A stretch of DNA of 64,000 bases, taken from Lutjanus erythropterus (Eukaryota > Chordata > Actinopteri > Lutjaniformes > Lutjanidae). The position numbers were made by a program, and so were the translations under genes. Positions 48,135 through 59,655 of the stretch are shown here, one piece after another. Each line of letters begins with the position of its first letter. Positions within the stretch are counted from its first letter, which is position 1. The stretch lies in the NCBI GenBank assembly GCA_020091685.1, contig CM034613.1, positions 23,670,856 to 23,734,855 on the forward strand, in the 5' to 3' direction. The notes below the pieces were generated by a model. That model saw only the letters and a program-made list of their open reading frames with translations, did no database searches and was not told where the DNA came from.

Positions 48135-48832
48135 GACTCAGGTAGTTCCTACATGAAAATGTTCACAGGAAGGTCTGCAGATAATCTTGAATAACCGGGT
48201 CAAATGTGTTTTGAGCACTGCAGACTGAGTGCCATTTAGTCCCATTATATTGGAGAGAAGGCAGACGTCTCTACAGCAGGTAAATCCAAATTCACACCAA
48301 AACTGTCTAGATGGATAAATAACAGCACTATCACACTGGGGCCAACAAAGGAGGACTCAGATGCAGGACTCAAACACAAGGTCTTTAATGGAAAAGGGGG
48401 TCGGTACACAAAAGATCAGTCCAAACTTAAGCAGAGGTATCAAAAGGGGAGCAGGCAAAAAAAAAAAAAAATAGGATCAAAAATGCAAACACTGGTCCAA
48501 AGTAGGAGCTCTCTAGAAAACTGGCTGGAACACTCTCACAAACAAGGAGACGAACTGGCACAGACAAAGGGTGGCACAAGGACTAAATAATGAGGGACAG
48601 GTGAAACCAATCAGGGTGGGGCAGGTAATCACACAGGAGGGAAACACACAGGGGCAGGAAGTGAAGTGCCTGAAATGAGTGACAAGGGTGAGTACCAAAA
48701 TAAAACAGGAAAAATGTGACAAAAACTGAAAACAAGGAAAACATGACCTTAAAAGAACCTCAGGATGTAACAAGCACTACAGGCCAGGGGGAAAATATGT
48801 GTTTTTAATTTTGGGGTCAACTGTCACTTTAA
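48135..48832. mobile_element. Second copy of the TTAA MITE, interrupted by another element
   Basis: CCCATTATATTGGAGAGAAGGC (about 48240) and CTACAGGCCAGGGGGAAAAT (about 48777) with the right end CAACTGTCACTTTAA match the element at 2381-2744. An internal block (TAGTTCCTACATGAAAATG to ACCGGGTCA) is inverted relative to that copy. The left terminus is not clear. The copy is split by the insertion at 48331-48772. Confidence 0.65.
48331..48772. mobile_element. Non-autonomous element nested in the MITE
   Basis: A 442-bp insertion flanked by the direct repeat AGCACTA (48324-48330 and 48773-48779), splitting a block (CACTACAGGCC) that is continuous in the copy near 2690. Its ends TCACACTGG and GGATGTAACA are weakly inverted. 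There is no coding capacity. A 7-8 bp duplication would fit a hAT-type non-autonomous element. The inside (GGTCTTTAATGG, GGACAGGTGAAACCAATCAG) resembles a dispersed fish repeat. Confidence 0.7.
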
Positions 48833-49297
48833 GCTCTAAACGTGTAAAACGTGCTTTTTACTTTTTTTTTTTTAAGCTATTTTCTTTACCATCACTTATT
48901 ACCTATTTGTGTCCTTTAATGTTTTGGTATTATGTATTGTTAGTTTGAGGGAAAATCATTTGAAGAAACAAACAAAAAAGGCTGGTTGTCTGATCTCACA
49001 GGATACGTTTATTTTCCTTCAGCATGAGGTACTTTATTTTAGTTACTGATGTCATTTTTATTTGTGTATGAACACAACAAAGACAAAAAACAAAAAACAA
49101 TTAAAAATCAGTATTTACAATGATGCACAGAGCTTGATTAACAACACAAAAATGTCAAAAAATCTGATAGAAATGAAAAAGTCAGAATTTTTTGTTGGAG
49201 TTTACAAAAAATACAACCCAACTTAACAAATCATTTAAAAGCAAATCACAACTATTTTTAAGACTGCGTAAGCTGCTTAAAATAGGCTGGCACACAG
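48833..49297 (-). other. Presumed 3'UTR of the minus-strand GPCR gene
   Basis: AT-rich sequence following the TGA at 49298-49300. Minus-strand AATAAA hexamers (plus TTTATT) occur near 49007, 49034 and 49056, making an end near 49.0 kb likely. Confidence 0.45.
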
Positions 49298-50986
49298 TCA
49301 CAGCTGTGAGCTGTCATTGGTTGGAGGAGATGCTGGCGGTTGGGTGACTGCAGGTACATTTGCTGCTGTGTGCAGATTTACTGTGGGATGCAGAAACCAC
49401 AGCGGGTTGCGCAATCCACAGCGTCCCTGCTGCTCAAAGTATTCTTGCTCACATTTTTCCTTCTGTTTTCTCTCCGTCTCTCTGCAGCTGACTGTGAGAA
49501 AATCAGTCTTACTGTCTGAATCGCACACAGTGGCCAAATGCTCGTCTGTGGTCCTTTTCCTCATGAAAACATACAGAACCACGTCTGCAAGAGGACTCAA
49601 CTCAATAAGCATGAAAGACACTTTGTTGAAGGTGTTGCCATATGTGTCTCCGTTAGTCAGGAGCCAAACGGCTCTGGGCAGGAAGAGCAGTGAGTAAATC
49701 AGCAGCTCCGGGACCAAAACTCTCGCGATTCTGCGTTTTTCGGCCGAGGGAACAGAGCTGGAGGCAGCCAGGGCTTTGACGATCCCATCCAGGAAGAACA
49801 TGAGCGGGGGGAGGGGAAGCAGGAGGAAGACGGAGTAGACTATCAATAAAACCTCAAAATCAACCAAGAAATAAAAAGAGAGGACAGAGACAGCGGGCAA
49901 GGCCCAGACCAGGACACAGACAGCGACAGTCTTCTTGATGTTTCGTTCAGACTGGTACCTCAGCGGGTGACTGATGATCAAATACCTGCAACACAAGATG
50001 GACACGCTTCAGCATCACGCAGGAACATGACGGCGAGACGCGGAAGCAGCTACACGCATACCGGTTAGACAGACAGCTTACCTCTCCAGGGCGGCACACA
50101 GCATGAAGCTGACACGGACCGCCACGGCAAAATCAAAAATAAAAGACAGAATTAGCCTGATCCTCCATTCTGTAAATATCTCCATCGCAGCCATGGAGCA
50201 GAGCTGAAAGAGGTCGGCGATGAGCAGATTGACGTAGAACGGAGCAACACGATCATTTCGTCCCTGCGGGGAAACATCAGTAAGAGTGAATAAGGGTCGA
50301 TGACAAATAAAGAGTCTTTTCAAAACAACAAGTCTTATATGTTAAACAGCATTTTCAAGCATTCAAAATCAATTTTTGACTTTTTAACTTCATCACACAA
50401 AAAATGTCAGGTGGCACAATGTAATATGTGCAAAACTAAGTTAAATCTTTGGCAAGTGTCCCTTACAGTGTTCTCAGTGTCTGACATGTTATTATTTTGT
50501 GCTCTCTAAAAAAAAAGAAAAAAAAAAAAGTTGACACAACTTAAAATTTCAAGGCAACACACCGTAATAGATTTTCCACCAGCTGGAAACAGTTTTAACT
50601 TTTATAATGTAAAACCCCAGCCAAAATTAAAATCCTAGCACCGTGCGTGAAGTAAACAACTTAAAATTATATATAACACTAGAGTTTCTAGATATTTTAA
50701 TGTGGAAATGTTATATATTATAGCTTTAAAAGAAAGCTGGAATGGAGCCACAATGGCAAACTGCACATATAATCAACTTTATGTGAATTTTAACTATGAA
50801 ATCAATTATTTCTTTAAACGTTTAGGTCATTACAAGACTTCATCCCAGCCCAGATCCTGTACAGACAGACTGTACATAAACACATCTCAGTCGTAATGTA
50901 CATACCTGAGAAATACAAACAGCATTGATGGCCAAGAGGTTCAAGGGAAGGCTGGTAATACGGATCGCCCAAGGTATCAGATCCAT
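49298..50986 (-). CDS. Rhodopsin-class GPCR, fish expanded family (copy 1)
   Basis: Three coding exons, 50906-50986, 50082-50263 and 49298-49985, join to 317 codons (316 aa) with introns in phase 0 and phase 2; the second splits the Arg codon of E/DRY. Seven membrane segments are visible: TM1 about 5-25 (LPLNLLAINAV), TM2 with NLLIADLFQ (Asp44 = 2.50), TM3 ending LERY (87-90), TM4 with VLVWALP, TM5 with LLPLPPLMFF, TM6 with LLFLP, TM7 with SPLADVVLYVF (Ser at the NPxxY Asn). The C-tail is long (about 80 aa), hydrophilic, ending SSQL. It resembles fish receptors annotated as GPR4-like or orphan class A; the ligand is unknown. The N-terminus before TM1 is only a few residues, with an in-frame TGA 24 bases upstream of ATG. 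Confidence 0.85.
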
Positions 50987-51686
50987 GACGAACTCAACTT
51001 CTGTTCTTCAGAGTGAAACCTGCTGTTTGAGAGATCAGATTATTTAAGGAGGGGCAGGGTTTGTTTTTTTTAATAAACACTGTACTCACAATCACATTAA
51101 ATCAAAAACTGCTGTGGGTGCAGTCAATGCAACCTGTATGCAGCCTGCATGGTTCACTTTAAAACGTCAAGTTTTTGGACATTGCCAACAAAATATTAGC
51201 TCACAATTCATCACATAGCAATTCAGAAACAGCGGCCAACATGAGAAGCGCCCTAAATTAAACACTTCTGACCTTTCTATTATTAGAGATTTGGCCATTA
51301 TTAAGACCGTATATCATTTTTGTCCGGCCCACAGCAGCCTGATCAGTCAGTGTGTCCTTACCAACACAGGATCTTATTGCTGTTTCACTGATTTCTATTT
51401 GCAAAAGTAGAGACAGGTAAGAATTGCAATATCTGTCATAAAAAGCAACATATTTTTCTGCGTGCATGGAAAAAATTGACATAAAGGTTGCTGTTCAGTA
51501 TTTGCAATAATATACAAATCCTGATGAAAATACATTTGAAGATCTTAAAATTTTATAGAAAGCAAGAAAGAAAAAAATTCATAGAGGCTGATTTTTGCGT
51601 TAAAATGCCCATATATTCATATAAATTTTGATTAGTTTTAACGACTGCAGTTCTTATCGTCTGCACATATAAGAAAAAAGTTTTAC

Positions 51687-51780
51687 CTTCGAAAGGTGGG
51701 AGACGAAACCTAAAATGAGTTTCCTTCAGCAAAAGTCTGGTGTGCTGCATCCAAACCGTCTGGACGGTAAGTGATCACAC
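51687..51780 (-). other. Candidate 5'UTR exon of GPCR copy 1
   Basis: Minus strand ends CACCTTTCGAAG, then donor GTAAAACTTTTTT. The plus-strand GPCR has CAGCTCTGAAAG, then GTAAAACTTTTTT at 55033/55034. Sequence upstream of both donors is also alike (GGAAACTCA, and an A/G-rich stretch after TCTCACTTCC or TCTCATTTCT). Conservation of a non-coding exon in the inverted copy supports it. The 5' limit is approximate. Confidence 0.5.
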
Positions 51781-51789
51781 GCGGTGGGT

Positions 51790-53759
51790 TCCTGTTTATC
51801 TACAGCTCCACTTTAAGGAAGTGAGAGAAAAGAAGCCAGACATGAATATGCAAAGGCGCGGCCTGAGACTTTGGGCTCCATGAAAAGATGTCACAATGTG
51901 CCCCAACGCCACGCTAACACGGTGTTATCACTGTTCATACATTAATATATCCTATAATACAGGGGGAGCTCTGAAACATTGTTCATTCACAGTGTTACAG
52001 ATTATATTTTCTTTTCATATATTTTCTTATTTTACCCTGTGATGTGTAATTCTTGGAGGGATGTGAATGAGTAGTGGCGTGCACCGCAAAACAGGGCTCC
52101 CCAAAAGCCACTGTGTGATTCGAACTTTGCTCAGTCAGCATCAAGGTGTTGTTACAGTATTATTTTATCATTGTCTGTCACTCAGACTCAAGTCACTGAA
52201 TGCTTCAAACTGTTCAGCATCCAGTACAGACTATAAGCTGTTTTCGTTTCAAATAACAATCATTGTGTGGAAATAACAAATTAAATTCAATGTAACTGGT
52301 CTCCAGTTTGCTACTCTTTCCTTTGACAGGAACACGGCTCACGCTGTTTTCCCTGAGAAACTATCTCAGAAAAGTAGTTCCCCATACACACGATTTGTTT
52401 GGAAACTTTATGTGATGTGTCAGCAAAAGCTGCTGTGTGAGTTCTGGGTACAGCTGACAATAACACGATGACGTTTTCAAACAGACACTGGAACTATTTT
52501 CTGGGAAGCGGTGCTGTAAGTACAGAGGTGGTAAGTAGCTAAGTACAAAAACTTCATTGCTGTACTTAAGTACAGTTTTCAGGAAAATACTTCACTCAGA
52601 AAGCAGTTAAATTTTAGCAGAATTAATTAATTTATAATGTCCTAAAAAAAAAAATACTGTGTTTTTTTTCTCAGCACACAAATGCAAATTGTCCTGTAAC
52701 TCATTAATAGGTAAGGCCAGGGCCATCTGTTTTAATTATTACTCATTCAGTTCTGATAAATAAAGACCACATAGACCAAACCACAATCGGGCTGCATGTG
52801 GCATGCCATCATATAAACAGTGCTGTCATTAACAGACCTGGCCCACATCCGGTTGATATACCACTTACCATGGAAGCAGTCCGCCAGCGGTGCCAGCTTG
52901 ACTCCAGATCTGGCCCAGACCTGTTTGCTATGTGGGTCAGTAATCAGTTAATTTCCACCAGAACTGATTGTATCACCCAGTTTATATACGTCAACACTTG
53001 CTTTTATCATAATCAGTCGCACTGATAAACTTAACTTTACGTCTGAGGTAACAGTTTGTCTTTGTGAAATGTTAATATCTCTCTGTTCCAACTTTTTACT
53101 TTTCTGTTCATTTATATTTTCAATTCAATCTCCAACTCCTTCAGTTTTAATTTAATTTATTTCCTGACTTCTGACACAGATGGATGGATCCACCCAAAGG
53201 GGTTGGTGGAGGTGAAGGTACCACTTCCTGCGCCTGACTTACAGTACAGGTAACCTGTTGGCAATCAAGGGAAAGTGTAACCACAAATCACGTGGGCTCT
53301 TGCATCATCAAGTGGGCCGCTGCAGTTCATAAGAATCAAGAACACAGTCATCAGTCAGTATCTTCATCCTGTCCTCTGTCCTGCTGATGTGATTCACTGC
53401 CTGTGGGAACAGAAGCGGATCTTTGAGTCAACCAACATTCGTGGAAAACTTCAGTTCTCTATTAGCCAAGCTAATGAGCTGTGCTTCTGTAGAACAGCGG
53501 TGGATGACAGACTCCATCTGTTTACATCTTAACGCTTGTTAATCAGATGTATTGATAAAGTACTGGCTTTTTACTTGCGAGGGTTTTATTGCACTTAATT
53601 ACGACGACCAGCGTAGATGTTATCGAGTAATCTTAGAGTTACGTCACCTGTTAAATTTCACTCACATCTCACATCTCAACTTTCCCGTGCACTGATCTTG
53701 CTCCGTGTGTTTTCATTTTCATCCATGGCGTCCTGCTTGTGAAATAAAAGGGGGTCGGA
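51790..53759. other. Space between the divergent GPCR genes, left part
   Basis: Holds the AAGTA-type repeat at 52518-52620 and otherwise AT-rich DNA. Frames such as 52067-52276 and 52798-53025 carry no domain. The first 100 bp probably include the copy 1 promoter (TATGCAAAG octamer-like word near 51849). Confidence 0.4.
52518..52620. repeat. AAGTA-rich dispersed repeat fragment
   Basis: GTACAGAGGTGGTAAGTAGC, TAAGTACAAAAACTTCATTG and CTGTACTTAAGTACAGTTTT match the same abundant fish repeat type seen at 28042 and 63255. Confidence 0.6.
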
Positions 53760-54010
53760 GGAAATCCAAGGCACCATAAACCCATCAAAACCTTTTGGCT
53801 GTTCCTCAGACCAGACTCAAAACTAAGGGTGATCGTGCATTTTCAGTGACGGCCCCTCGGCTCTGGAACAGCCTTCCCTTCAGCGCATTTAAGCTCCTTA
53901 TTCTATTTAACGGGGTGGGATTTTGTGGGTCTATGATTTTTTAATTCTTGTTCTGTAAATCTTTGTACTTAAGCTTGAAAAGTGCTGTACAAATAAAATA
54001 AATGATTATG
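53760..54010 (+). mobile_element. LINE (L2/Maui type) 3' end, truncated
   Basis: The plus frame reads GDRAFSVTAPRLWNSLPFSA, a typical C-terminal signature of the L2/Maui-group reverse-transcriptase polyprotein in fish. It is followed by an A-rich 3' tail (GTACAAATAAAATAAATGAT). The rest of the element is missing, as is usual for 5'-truncated LINE copies. Confidence 0.75.
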
Positions 54011-54900
54011 AATTAATATAATGGTTTCCTATGATTTGTTTTTCTGCATGTCTCCAGGGAGAGCGTGAAACAGACTAGCAAACAGCGTGACTTGGCTGAG
54101 AAAAAACTTTAAATGCGTTGCATGTTTGGAGATGGAGCATGATAAAACAATCTTCCTGTCATGGCGGATCATTCTAATTCTCGGCCACACCCATTCCTCA
54201 AACTGCAACTTTTGCTGACACATCACATAATAAAGCAAAGTTAACAAAGAAAATTCTGGGGAACTTTCAGTACTTTGAGTAATTCTCTGAAATACTGTTT
54301 TCTCAGACTTTAGTTTCATTTTTACAATGGCGTGATGACCTTGGCAGATGTCATTCAGAGGTCGTAGCAGGGAGATCTGAAAAATTTCAGTGTCCAAAAA
54401 AATGCACTTTTTGATTAAGATCCTTCAAAGTTACAGGTCGATATAGAGTTAAGTTCCATATTAAATTCCTTCAAAGCCTTCACTAGATACATTATACAAG
54501 TCTGGACAGGTTTTAAACTGTAACTTGACTGGTTGGTGAAGTCATATAACATCACTTCTTAAGTGATCAACAGCTGCTTCAGTTTGAAATGTGTGGTGGC
54601 ATTGCAGTAGGTGCTTCACCATGTGTTGCTTTGTGTGGATCTGCACTCTACTGAGTGACCTCTTCTGGCAGCCTGAACACAAACTTTTTTATAAAGTTTA
54701 AGCAAATTATGATGTTTATTACATGTCATGTAATTACATCATATCACACACACTGTAATTAAGCTCAGGACACCCAGCAGCCCAGTTCCTCAAGCAGAAT
54801 AATGCATTCATAAGCACTTGAGCAGGAACTTAAAAAACTGTTTATCAGGGATCATTTCAAAACTTTGGTCATTAAGGGGCGGGACCTTTATGCATGTGAA
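54011..54900. other. Space between the divergent GPCR genes, right part
   Basis: The 122-aa frame at 54029-54397 (minus) has no recognisable domain and no supporting context. Nothing else is seen. Confidence 0.4.
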
Positions 54901-54954
54901 TTATTAATGCATGCGTCTGTTACTTTTTTCTCATTTCTTTAGAAGAGGAGGTGT

Positions 54955-55033
54955 AAAATAACAGAAACCTCCTGTGACACATCAGTCGCTGGTGTAGGAA
55001 ACTCAGTCAGGTGTGGTCTTGCAGCTCTGAAAG
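54955..55033 (+). other. Candidate 5'UTR exon of GPCR copy 2
   Basis: Ends TGCAGCTCTGAAAG at a GTAAAAC donor, paired by similarity with the exon at 51687-51780 on the other strand. The region just upstream (TTTATGCATGTGAATTATT, TTTCTCATTTCTTTAGAAG) is likewise similar to the copy 1 flank, suggesting both promoters were duplicated with the genes. Confidence 0.45.
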
Positions 55034-55587
55034 GTAAAACTTTTTTTTATATGTAAAGATGATGAGAACTGCAAACAGTCATGAAAATTAATATTTAATC
55101 ACTCATTCTTGAGAACTGGGACAAAACTGTATTTTGAGGCGGTTTTAATTTCTAGTTGATGTGTCATGGACTTTACAAAATGTTAAGGTTTTTTTTTTTA
55201 TAATGATAATGTATAATATTTCTATAACTACTGTATGTTATCAGTATTATTCATTTTTTGACATATTTTTAATTGTTTGAAATTGTGAATTCCTAGCAAG
55301 GTTGTTTTGTGCCACAGAGCAAGTTTAGAAATTTTTAAAAAATTAAAGCAAATATATTTGATATATAAAACCTTAAAGAATACACTTAGACTTTCACTTG
55401 TTTTTTGTATGGGACATGATTTGTCCCATTTCTCAAGAATGAGTGTTATATGAATATATAAACACCAGTTTTTGTTTTGATATGATTGTGAGTATAGTTA
55501 CACTGAACAATGATGTTAGGTAGATGTTAATAAACTCACTGACTTTATATAAACTCGTCTGTCAAACAGCAGATTTCACTCTCAACA

Positions 55588-58567
55588 ATGAGCCTTCAGT
55601 ACATCATGTATGTGTCGACATGGGTGATCATTTGTATCAGCCTTCCTGCGACCGTCGTGGCCATCTTTGCTGTTTGTTTTCAGGTACGTACCTAATGACT
55701 GAGATGTATTTATTTACAGTCTGTGTGATTGTGTGAACCTTTGTAGATTTCTTTTGTTCATCCACTGACTTTTCCTTTTGCCCACCCTGATTTTTTTTTT
55801 ACTGAAATATATCCATAACTTTATTAAATGACTTGCCATAAAAATAGAATAGAATAGAGACAAGCATGACAAGAGCTTGAACAGTAGTGTTTGTTTCTGA
55901 CATTTTCTGCGCCATCATCAGGTCAAACATTTTAATTTTTCCAGCTTTCTGGTTTATAACCAAACCTGCAACTAATGAATTTCCCATCAGCCTCAGCTCT
56001 GCTTTATGTTTGGTGCAAATTAGCAGATTCTTAGCATGCTAACATACTAAACTATAACACATCTTTTCAAATATCTGTTTCTGATTGAACTGCTGTGGAC
56101 GGCAGTGCAATTATAGACTCTAGAGGAGTGGTAATAACATTTTTAAAGGAATTAAATAATTTTAAAAACTGATGAGTCTGTCCTATTTATCACTGATAAT
56201 TATCAATCAGTAAAATTCATTTCACTTTGATTTGGACAAAAACTAAAGTGATTTCCACGTGTCCTTCATCATGGGACAGTGTCAGACCAACAGTATCATT
56301 TTTAATTACTGTTAATTGTGCAGTTGTCAGGTTAGAAATAAATGGCACACACTAAGTTAATTAGAAATTTGTTGCTTTTTGCCGTAATATATTTTTAATA
56401 TTCTCTACCCCTCTCCATTATAACGTCCTGTATGTCTTAGCTGAAGTGGGTGGCCAGTGTTTGCTCTACTTCGGGCGGAAGCAAAATCAAGTGATGCACC
56501 AAACGCCCCTTTTTAGTCAGAGGAAGAAAGTCTAAGTGGACAAATAAACAATTAACAACCACCATCATGTTACCCGGACCTCGGTGTTAGGTTTTGTTGA
56601 GGCAGCTCATACAAGGAAAGTGTTGAGTTTCATTGAAAATGTGTGGCGCGTGAAGCACAAATGTGCCTGAGCACCTGAAGTCATGCATCAGGCAAGAATG
56701 AGAAAAAACTCCAACAATTAGTGTCCTCAGTCTCTAAACACTTACTGACTGTGGTTAAAAGAAAAGGTGATGTGATACGGTGGTAAATGTGCCACTGTCC
56801 CAACTTTTTTGGAGACGTATTTGGGAGGAGGTGGAGTTCAGACATGTTTACAACTTCTTTACTGTTACCAATGTTTTCCTGCAGGTGCGAAAGGATAATG
56901 TTGGTCTGATCTACATCATAAACCTTCTCATTTCGGACCTGATTCAGCTCTGCTGCAGGCTCATAATGCTGACAGTATGGGATTGGGACATCTTCCGAAT
57001 AGCATCTCTTATCCACGATTATAGTGTGGGGGTCAGTGTCGGCTTCATGGTGTGTGTCGCCCTGGAGAGGTAGGTATCTTGGGCTGAGGGGGATGATTGC
57101 AGTTTGTGTTTTTACTATGAGGCAAAAAAAATAGAAAATAGGTTGGTTGTATGCTGTTATTATGTAGTACTGCAGGGATGACATGTTTGCAGACCAACAT
57201 GAACGTTGGCGTTGCCCTGGTTCCCTCCACAAAAAGCCAATGGGATTTTGCCAGTGGGGTTTGGATTGGTGCAGAAAATACACTCCATGGGGAATAAAAG
57301 GTTATGATACTTACAGGTTTGGTCCAGGAAGAAGATCTTCACAAATGAACACAACTTTTATGAGATTTTAAGTGTTTAGTGTGTTGCCAGGAGTAAAAGC
57401 TAATGTTTTTAGTAAACTACACCATGGTTGTGTGACCAACGTCACCCGCACTAAATAAACCTGCTAAAAATAGCCCATTGACCCCTTTTCTGTTGAGTTT
57501 TTTCTGATGTGTGCTGGAAAGCAAAGGCATTTTTTTAAAAGTGTGTGTATTCAGCTCTCAGTACTTTTGTAGCTTTTAACTGAATCTCTGTGGTTTGAAG
57601 TGTAGTTTCTCTCCTGTGTCGCTGTTTGTTCTTTCAGGCATCTGCTTTATTTCTGCTGTTTCATGGTCGCTTTCAGTCGAAAATGGTCATGTTGTCACAT
57701 GTCATTCCCTCCACTGCCTCTCTCCTTTTCCTGTCATATCTTCAGCTGTCAGATCGATTAAAGGCGTAAAAATACCTGCGTCTACTGCAGAGTCATTTGA
57801 CCAGGGAATAAATGGTGATTGCACCCTTTACCACTGTAAAAAAAAAAACAGATGTTAGCAGTTGTTATTGAGTTTTTTTGTCCAGTGTAAAGGGGGTTTA
57901 AAGTTTCTTTTTTTCTGTTTTTATGATAGCAGGAGGATGGATGGATAATTTATTTCAAAATAACTTGAGAGAATGGGTGGGATCTGTGCGCAAATGTGTC
58001 TCACCATTATATTCCTGTATAATGCTTGACTATGTGTCCATCTTGTGTTACAGGTATTTGCTCATCGCCCACTCGCTGTGGTACCGCTTCAAACGAACCA
58101 TAAAGATCCTTGTGCTGGTCTGTGTCCTGGTCTGGAGCCTTCCCCTTGCCTTTTTCCTCACTGCCTATGATCAGCTTGATTATAAGACTTTGGAAACCAT
58201 CTACTGTGCTTTCTTCCTGCTTCCACTCCCCCTGTTCATATTCTTCCTTGGTGGGACCCTCAAAACCCTGTCTACCACTGCCTCGGTTCCCTCTGACGAA
58301 AAACGACGAATCGTGGGAATGTTGGTCCTGGTCCTGCTTATTTACTCACTGCTGTTCCTGCCCAGAATCTTTTTTTTCCTGACTCTCAGAGACAACGTGA
58401 CCTTCGACTACCTGTCTTTCATGTTCATTCTGCTGAATCCCCTTGCAGATGTGGCTCTGTATGGTTTCATGAGGAAAGGGGCCATAGACAAGCTTTTGGC
58501 CACTGTGTGTTGTTGTAAAATGGACAGCAGTGATGTGAGCAGTGATGTGAGCAGCTCAGCGGTTTGA
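55588..58567 (+). CDS. Rhodopsin-class GPCR, fish expanded family (copy 2)
   Basis: Exons 55588-55683, 56885-57069 and 58054-58567 join to 265 codons (264 aa), with the same phase 0 and phase 2 introns as copy 1 at 49.3-51.0 kb. Seven membrane segments: TM1 about 7-29 (Thr in LPATVVAI where Asn1.50 is usual), TM2 NLLISDLIQLC (Asp50 = 2.50), TM3 ending ALERY (94 is Arg3.50), TM4 VLVWSLPLAFF, TM5 FFLLPLPLFIFFL, TM6 LLFLP, TM7 NPLADVALY. The loop SVPSDEKRRIVG and MRKGAIDKLLATVCCC link it closely to copy 1. The tail is short, with a Cys cluster (possible palmitoylation), a SSDVSSDVSS repeat and SSAV at the end. Ligand unknown; a GPR4-like label is only a guess. Confidence 0.87.
56683..56820 (+). 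mobile_element. DNA-transposon remnant in GPCR copy 2 intron
   Basis: The segment from ATGCATCAGGCAAGAATGAG through GTTAAAAGAAAAGGTGATGT to CTGTCCCAACTTTTTTGGAG is a decayed terminal part of a DNA transposon I recognise as abundant in fish. The other end of the same family is represented at 62166-62479. It ends about 60 bp before the exon 2 acceptor of the GPCR gene. Confidence 0.6.
57070..58053 (+). other. GPCR copy 2 intron 2
   Basis: A 984-bp intron between donor GTAGGT and acceptor TTGTGTTACAG. No further exon is supported; the frames in it lack domains. Confidence 0.7.
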
Positions 58568-58693
58568 ATTCACACAGTCAGCTTCAGAAAGAGGGACAAA
58601 AAGACAGGAGAACGGGAGACAGGAAAAAGGATGCCGTCCTCTGAAATGTTTTGTTAAACCTGTTCATGTTCACTGATGGCTTCAACAAATGTA

Positions 58694-58699
58694 AATAAA
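58694..58699 (+). terminator. Polyadenylation signal of GPCR copy 2
   Basis: AATAAA lies 127 bp after the TGA stop. A second candidate lies near 59021. Confidence 0.55.
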
Positions 58700-59655
58700 A
58701 TATGTAGTAAAATATGTCTATTAGTTTGTTAGCTGCAGAGGGATTTCTATCAGTTTTATCCTTTAATCACAGAGGCAACCATTTTTCTTTATTGGTCTCA
58801 GATACACATTTTAGTTGCTTATTACATTATAACTAATGTATAAAACTGTATTTATTTTTGTATTTCTTTTGTTAATATAACTTTTATTTTTGGTGTTTTA
58901 GTAGTAGGCATGGTATGTTTTTAGACTGTGATGCAGAGCAGCTGTTTGAAACTTTGTAAAATGAATGAAATCTTATAAGACATGATGATTTGATATGATA
59001 TGATTTAAGTTCTGGAAATTCAAATAAAAATGAATGAAATGAAATAGTCGAATCTCAAAGCGTGATGTGTAGTGTTTATTCATTTATTTACTGTTGAACA
59101 GTCATTACTGTAATCACATTTCCCTCCTCACAGGATCAATGAAATTATTCAGCAGTAACATTACATCCATCGCGTGGACAGATTTGATTTGACACGATCA
59201 TTCACTGCACACAAAGCTGCTGGGAAGATCACAAAAGGAAATTATCACATTATTCCGATATGTTAATCATCAGAACATCTGATTCGTCTGACAGTCCACC
59301 ATCATTTTATCACCATTTCAGCAGGAAACACGATGTTTAAAGAACAACGGAGCTCTAACCGATGTTTGGTTTGATGCAGTTTGACCTTAGTTTTTATTTC
59401 TACATTTCTTAGAGGCCCTGACAGGAAGAAATGATCTGCCTGGTTGATTTAAATCTCAGTGGGTGGAGTGGAGAACCTCGGTTTGTCTGGCTAATGTCTT
59501 GGTCACACAACAGGACCTTCAGTGTTGTAAGATCGCTGTACTTTTCATGCTACACAACTTTCTGTTTTGTAATCTGGAATCTTAAAGTTTGTTTTGGTTT
59601 GTGATGTTTCTGAAGTGTCTGTGGAAGGTGGAGCTTGTTTCAACTGCTTCTTTTT
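58700..59655. other. Intergenic, nothing recognised
   Basis: AT-rich DNA after the GPCR polyadenylation signal with no gene-like feature. Confidence 0.5.

Noticed and set aside
49317-49697. 126-codon plus-strand frame
   Set aside because: Antisense shadow of the GPCR C-terminal exon.
54029-54397. 122-codon minus-strand frame between the GPCR genes
   Set aside because: No domain, no splice signals consistent with a gene, AT-rich; probably chance.
56681-57283. 200-codon minus-strand frame
   Set aside because: Antisense to GPCR copy 2 exon 2 and a transposon remnant; no domain of its own.
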